Both the position numbers and the translations under genes were made by a program. Positions 21,183-25,625 of a stretch of 25,625 bases of DNA are shown piece by piece. The stretch is from VRUE01 sp035698885. GTDB lineage: Bacteria > Actinomycetota > Thermoleophilia > Solirubrobacterales > 70-9. Location of the stretch: contig DASSBJ010000072.1 in the NCBI GenBank assembly GCA_035698885.1, forward strand, positions 1-25,625. Direction: 5' to 3'. The notes under the pieces are model-generated. The model saw only the letters and a list, made by a program, of their open reading frames with translations, had not been told where the DNA came from and did not search any database. Numbering within the stretch: the first letter of the stretch is position 1; every line of letters begins with the position of its first letter.

Positions 21183-21186
<4 letters not shown>
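20365..21186 (+). CDS. modA: Molybdate-binding lipoprotein ModA
   Basis: A 273-aa periplasmic-type substrate-binding protein for the molybdate ABC importer. The N-terminus has a signal sequence with a clear lipobox (ALVGC, then a Gly/Ser-rich linker), so it is anchored outside the membrane. The ligand-binding pattern of ModA is visible: VLGASSLTEAVGEYAESF (Ser-Ser), FAGSDQLAAQIRQGAGADLF, ANELVIAVPGDS and VIGDPSVPVGAYTRTVLE, ending in VSAVIAKVAQGAADAGFVYA. The first about 20 residues before the hydrophobic core are longer than usual; a later start is possible but none has a better ribosome site. It is coupled to the regulator upstream and to modB (GTGA overlap). Confidence 0.92.
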
Positions 21187-21991
<805 letters not shown>

Positions 21992-21995
<4 letters not shown>

Positions 21996-23083
21996 GCGCA
22001 ACTGCCGCAAGTGTCGCGGGGCTGGAGGCGAGCGTCTCGACCCCGCTGCGCGACTTCACGCTCGAGCTCGAGCTGACGGCGCGAGCGGGAGCACCGCTGG
22101 CGCTGGTCGGCCCGTCGGGGTCGGGGAAGAGCAGCCTGCTGCGGATCGTCGCCGGCCTGCTGCGCCCGCGCAGCGGACGGGTCGCGGTCGGCGCCGAGAC
22201 CTGGCTCGACAGCGAGCGCTCGCTAGATCTGCCCGCCGAGCGGCGCCGCTGCGGCCTGGTCTTCCAGGACTACGCCCTCTTCCCCCGCATGAGCGCTCTC
22301 GCCAACGTCGCCTACGGGATCGGGGGACGGCGACGCGAGCGGCGGGCAGCGGCGCTGGCGATGCTCGAGCGCTTCGGGATCGCCGGTCTCGCCGAGGCCC
22401 GCCCTGGCACGCTCTCGGGCGGGGAGCGCCAGCGGGTCGCCCTGGCGCGGGCGCTGGCCGCGCGCCCGCGGGCGCTGCTGCTGGACGAGCCGCTCTCGGC
22501 GCTCGACACGGGCACCCGGCGCAGCGCCCTCGCGGAACTGCGAGCGGTGCTCGCCGAGCTCGACGTGCCGACCGTCCTCGTCACCCACTCCTTCGACGAG
22601 GCGGCGCTGCTGAGCGAGGCGATGGCGATCCTCGACAGCGGCGCGATCGTCCAGCGGGGCAGCGCCGCCGAGATCTCGGCTCGCCCTGCATCCACCTTCG
22701 TCGCCGACTTCGCCGGCGCCGCCGTCCTCCGCGGCGAGGCGACTGCCGAGCCCGGTGGCCTGACCCGGGTCAGGCTCGCCGGTGGCGGGGAGCTGCGCAG
22801 CGTCGATGCGGCGAGCGGCCCGGTTGCCGCCAGCATCTACCCCTGGGAGATCTCGCTGGAGTCGCCATCGGCGCCGGTGGCCGACTCGGTTCTCAATCGC
22901 CTGCGGGGGGAAGTCACATCGGTGACGACGGTCGGCAACCGCGCCCGCGTCGCGATCGCGCTCCCGCAGCCGCTCAGCGCCGAGATCACCGCCGAGTCCG
23001 CGACCCGGATGGGGCTCGGACCGGGGTCCCGGGTCACCGCCGCCTGGAAGGCCTCGGCGACGCGATTGATCGCGCTGCGATGA
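21992..23083 (+). CDS. modC: Molybdate ABC transporter ATP-binding protein ModC
   Basis: A 363-aa ATPase. Walker A is GPSGSGKSS (40-48), the Q loop lies in LVFQDYALFPRM, the signature is LSGGERQ (141-147), Walker B LLLDEP (162-167), and the H loop VLVTHS (His199). After about residue 240 a C-terminal TOBE-like regulatory domain follows (IYPWEISLES and RLRGEVTSVTTVGNRARVA). It binds molybdate in relatives and couples uptake to supply. All catalytic motifs are intact. The last 50 nt overlap the convergent mobA gene. Confidence 0.93.
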
Positions 23084-23681
23084 GGGTCTCGGCACGATGC
23101 AGATCGTCGCGGTTGTTGAGGTTGAGCAGTATCCGCTCGGGATCACCGAATCGCGAGAGCTCCTCGCTCCCGAGCAGGCGCGGGCAGAGCGACTCGACAG
23201 TGCGGTGCAGCGGCTCTTCCCGCTCGAGCGCCGCTTCGAGCCGGGGGCCCAGCTCGGGGCCGTAGCGCGCCTGCAGCGGCTGCAAGCGGCCGTCAATAGC
23301 GGGGGTGAGCAGCGGGTCGCTGGCGGCGGCGAGGTGGGCGAGCAGGCCGGGATTGACCAGCGGCATGTCGCAAGCGACCACAACGACCGCGCGGCCCCTC
23401 GCTGCCCGCAGCGCGGCGACGATGCCGCAGAGTGGGTGCTGCGGCAGCTCGGGCTCGCGGATCACCGCGCAGTCGAGCGGCGGCAGCTCCGAGCTGGGCT
23501 TGGCGACGACCATGGGCTCCAGACCGGCCGCCTCGAGCGCGGCGAGCGGGTAGGCGATCAGCGGCCTGCCCGCCAGCTCGGTCGTCGCCTTGGCGCCACC
23601 GATGCGGCTGCCGCGGCCGCCGGCGAGAACGGCGCCGAGTGCGGCGCCGGTACCTGGCCTCATCTCGATCTCGTTGACCAT
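23034..23681 (-). CDS. mobA: Molybdenum cofactor guanylyltransferase (MobA-like)
   Basis: A 215-aa nucleotidyltransferase of the MobA family, which attaches GMP to Mo-molybdopterin to make the bis-MGD form used by nitrate reductases and related enzymes. The nucleotide loop is AVLAGGRGSRIGGAKATTEL (canonical LAGGxSxRMGxDK, with IGGAK here). ELAGRPLIAYPLAALEAAGL, EPELPQHPLCGIVAALRAA and the metal-binding VVVACDMPLVNP follow in order. The GGRGSRIGG form is slightly divergent. ATG 23681 gives MVNEIEMRPG; ATG 23663 is an alternative, and neither has a strong ribosome site. It lies on the opposite strand between modC and moeA and overlaps modC at its 3' end. Confidence 0.85.
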   Translation of the reverse strand: MVNEIEMRPGTGAALGAVLAGGRGSRIGGAKATTELAGRPLIAYPLAALEAAGLEPMVVAKPSSELPPLDCAVIREPELPQHPLCGIVAALRAARGRAVVVVACDMPLVNPGLLAHLAAASDPLLTPAIDGRLQPLQARYGPELGPRLEAALEREEPLHRTVESLCPRLLGSEELSRFGDPERILLNLNNRDDLHRAETLIAARSIASPRPSRRR

Positions 23682-23716
23682 CGCGCCCGGGTGAGTCTGA
23701 CAACTGCATCCTCTGG

Positions 23717-23722
23717 GATGCT
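23717..23722 (+). promoter_or_regulatory. -10-like GATGCT upstream of moeA
   Basis: GATGCT ends 8 nt before ATG 23731 in the 49-nt divergent gap between mobA and moeA. It keeps A2 and T6 of a -10 box, and no Shine-Dalgarno is seen, so moeA may be leaderless and separate from modABC. Confidence 0.3.
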
Positions 23723-23730
23723 GGAACGCA

Positions 23731-24963
23731 ATGACCGACGGCTCGATTGAACTCGACGACGCGCGCGGCGCGGTTATCGCCCGGGCGGCGGCGCTGGAGG
23801 CCGAGGAGGTGGCGCTGGGAGAGGCACTCGGCCGCCGGCTGGCCGAGGACGTTGCCGCCGACTCCCCGGTCCAGGGCTTCGACAACTCGGCGATGGACGG
23901 CTTCGCGGTCCGCGCCGCCGACACCGCCGCGGCGCGGCCGGGGGCTCCGATTGCGCTCGAGGTCGCCGGGGAGTCCCGGGCGGGCCACCCGGCGGGCGTC
24001 GCGCTCGCGGCCGGCGAGGCGATCGCGATCTCGACCGGAGCGATGCTGCCCGCCGACGCCGACGCCGTCGTCAGGGTCGAGGACATCGAGCGCCGGGGGG
24101 ATCGCGTCCTCGTCGAGGCGCGGGTCGTAGCGGGGTCGAACGTTCGCCGCGCGGGCGAGGACATCGCCGCCGGCGAGACCGTGCTCCACCGCGGGGCGCG
24201 GATCGGGCCGGCGCAGCTCGGCGTCCTCGCCTCGGTCGGCCGCGACCGGGTGCGCTGTCACCGGCGTCCGCGGGTCGCGGTCCTGACCAGCGGCGACGAG
24301 TTGAGGATGCCCGGCGAGCTGCTGGCCGCCGGCGAGGTGCGTAACTCGAACTCCTTCTCGGTTCCGGCCCTGGCGACCCTCGCTGGGGCCGAGGTCTGTT
24401 CGGTCGCCTGGACGCCGGACGAGCCCGAGGCGACGCGCGTCGCGCTCGAGGCCGGACTCGATGCCGACGTTACGCTGGTCTGCGGCGGCGTCTCGGTCGG
24501 CGAGCACGATCACGTCAAGGACGTCCTCGATCAGCTCGGCGTCGAGCGCGTCTTCTGGCGGGTTGCGCTCAAACCCGGCGGCCCGACCTGGTTCGGGACC
24601 CGCGGCGAGACCCTCGTCTTCGGCCTGCCCGGCAACCCGGTCTCGGCGATGGTCACCGTCATCCTGCTCGCTCGTCCGGCGTTGGTCGCTCTCGGCGGCG
24701 GGCGTCCCGATCGGCGGCGGACCTTTGCGACGCTCGCCTCGGACTACGAGAAGTCGCCCGGCCGGGTCCACGCGCTGCGCTGCCGCCTCGAGCTGACAGA
24801 GAGCGGTTGGCGCGCGCACCCCGCCCCGCGTCAGGGATCGCACGTTCTCACCTCGATGCTCGGCGCCGACTGCCTGGCGCTGGTCCCCGCCCGGAGCGGG
24901 TACCTTCGGGCCGGCGAGCAGGTCGAGATCGAGCTGCTGGACGAAGCTAGCATGGCCTCATGA
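23731..24963 (+). CDS. moeA: Molybdopterin molybdenumtransferase MoeA
   Basis: A 410-aa MoeA, which inserts molybdate into adenylated molybdopterin. Recognisable segments are DNSAMDGFAVRAAD (51-64), SRAGHPAGVALAAGEAIAIS, GAMLPADADAVVRVED, VRRAGEDIAAGE, the MoCF-type core VAVLTSGDEL and VCGGVSVGEHDHVKDVLDQL, and KPGGPTWFGTRG with FGLPGNPVSAMVT. The C-terminal domain IV (residues about 330-405) is present. Length and motifs are normal. Its stop overlaps the start of the moaD-moaE fusion by 4 nt, so molybdopterin synthase and Mo insertion are coupled. Confidence 0.95.
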   Translation: MTDGSIELDDARGAVIARAAALEAEEVALGEALGRRLAEDVAADSPVQGFDNSAMDGFAVRAADTAAARPGAPIALEVAGESRAGHPAGVALAAGEAIAISTGAMLPADADAVVRVEDIERRGDRVLVEARVVAGSNVRRAGEDIAAGETVLHRGARIGPAQLGVLASVGRDRVRCHRRPRVAVLTSGDELRMPGELLAAGEVRNSNSFSVPALATLAGAEVCSVAWTPDEPEATRVALEAGLDADVTLVCGGVSVGEHDHVKDVLDQLGVERVFWRVALKPGGPTWFGTRGETLVFGLPGNPVSAMVTVILLARPALVALGGGRPDRRRTFATLASDYEKSPGRVHALRCRLELTESGWRAHPAPRQGSHVLTSMLGADCLALVPARSGYLRAGEQVEIELLDEASMAS

Positions 24964-25625
24964 TCGTCCGAATCCGCCTCTTTGCGATGCTGCGCGAGCG
25001 TGCCGGCCGTGACTCGGTCGAGGTCGAGCTGCCGCCGGGGGCGACGGTAGCCGACGCGTTGCGCGAGCTGGCGCTCGACCCGGCGCTGACCGAGATGCTG
25101 CGGCGGCTGCCGGTGGGGATGGCGGTCAACCGCGAGTACGTCGGGGCCGAAACAGTGCTGTGCGCCGAGGACGAGCTGGCGCTGATCCCACCGATCAGCG
25201 GCGGCGCCCCGGTGCACGCGCGGGTCAGCGAAGAGCCACTGTCCGCCGACGCGCTCTCCCGTCGGGTCGGCGACCCGAAAGCCGGGGCGATCGTCTGCTT
25301 CCAGGGCGTCACCCGCGAGGTCGCGCGCCTCGACTACGAGGCTTACCGCGAGATGGCGGAGCTGCGGATCTCGCAGATTCTGGTCGACTGCGTCGAGCGC
25401 CACGGCCTGACCGCCGCCGCTGCCGAGCATCGGGTCGGCCCGGTCCCGCTCGGCGAGCCGGGCGTGGTCGTCGCCGTCTCCGCCCCTCACCGCGGGGAAG
25501 CTTTCGCCGGCGCTCGCGAGGCGATCGACAGGATCAAGGCGGAGGCGCCGATCTGGAAGCGCGAGATCTCCGCCAGCGGCGAGTCGAGCTGGGTTGAGGG
25601 CGAGCCGGCCCCAGCGCCGCTGGAG
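24960..25625 (+). CDS. Fused molybdopterin synthase MoaD-MoaE (MoaX-like), 3' end beyond the window
   Basis: At least 222 codons, still open at the window end. Residues 1-82 are a MoaD small subunit (beta-grasp ubiquitin-like: IVRIRLFAMLRERAG to ELALIPPISGG), ending in Gly81-Gly82. From about residue 88 a MoaE large subunit follows: GAIVCFQGVTREVARLDYEA, EHRVGPVPLGEPGVVVAVSA, PHRGEAFAGARE and KAEAPIWKREISASGE, with the catalytic Lys region (PIWKRE) intact. MoaD must expose a C-terminal Gly-Gly to carry the thiocarboxylate, so the protein needs cleavage after Gly82, as reported for the M. tuberculosis MoaX fusion. The start overlaps the moeA stop by 4 nt. Confidence 0.92.
   Translation, partial: MIVRIRLFAMLRERAGRDSVEVELPPGATVADALRELALDPALTEMLRRLPVGMAVNREYVGAETVLCAEDELALIPPISGGAPVHARVSEEPLSADALSRRVGDPKAGAIVCFQGVTREVARLDYEAYREMAELRISQILVDCVERHGLTAAAAEHRVGPVPLGEPGVVVAVSAPHRGEAFAGAREAIDRIKAEAPIWKREISASGESSWVEGEPAPAPLE

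Overview
The window looks like a chromosomal segment of a GC-rich actinobacterium, most probably class Thermoleophilia (Solirubrobacterales-like). This placement is an inference. It rests on the very high GC content, the dense 1-4 nt gene overlaps, GTG/TTG starts, many start codons preceded at 6-9 nt by a TANNNT-type -10 box (leaderless transcripts), an excalibur protein, an AbiEi/DUF559 fusion protein, a DUF6457 protein and a fused MoaD-MoaE.

Layout. 1-3.3 kb: the 3' end of rarA, two strong hairpins, then a plus-strand housekeeping run (GST-like protein, YqhQ/DUF1385, methylmalonyl-CoA epimerase, a 69-aa unknown, a methyltransferase). 3.3-5.7 kb: minus-strand genes, namely an odd in-frame fusion of an NlpC/P60 domain with the C-terminal two thirds of a Nei/Fpg DNA glycosylase, an AbiEi-like/DUF559 protein and a secreted excalibur protein. 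5.8-10.7 kb: an Sfp-type phosphopantetheinyl transferase convergent with ilvD, then a secreted CocE/NonD hydrolase divergent from ilvD. 10.7-13.8 kb: a seven-blade beta-propeller with a cysteine pair in every blade, translationally coupled to a Tat-type formylglycine sulfatase.

13.8-17.3 kb is the most unusual part. A MazEF-like module and an AbiEi/AbiEii module sit among four tRNA-derived sequences: an intact tRNA-Ala(CGC) at 16461-16533, a decayed copy of that tRNA and its upstream region at about 14663-14808, a short tRNA-Ala-like piece at about 13795-13816, and the 3' half of another tRNA at 17224-17262. Broken rhodanese/metallo-beta-lactamase pieces lie between the last two. It reads as a tRNA-anchored hotspot where toxin-antitoxin cassettes have accumulated and older genes have decayed. 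No integrase is present.

17.5 kb to the end is a molybdenum/nitrate locus: narK, moaA, a DUF6457 protein, a HTH-Mop regulator, modABC, mobA on the opposite strand, moeA and a moaD-moaE fusion cut by the window end. Together they cover nitrate/nitrite transport, molybdate uptake with its probable regulator, the first step of pterin synthesis, sulfur insertion (MoaD/E), Mo insertion (MoeA) and nucleotide attachment (MobA). moaC, a MoeB-type activator, mog and the nitrate reductase are not in the window.
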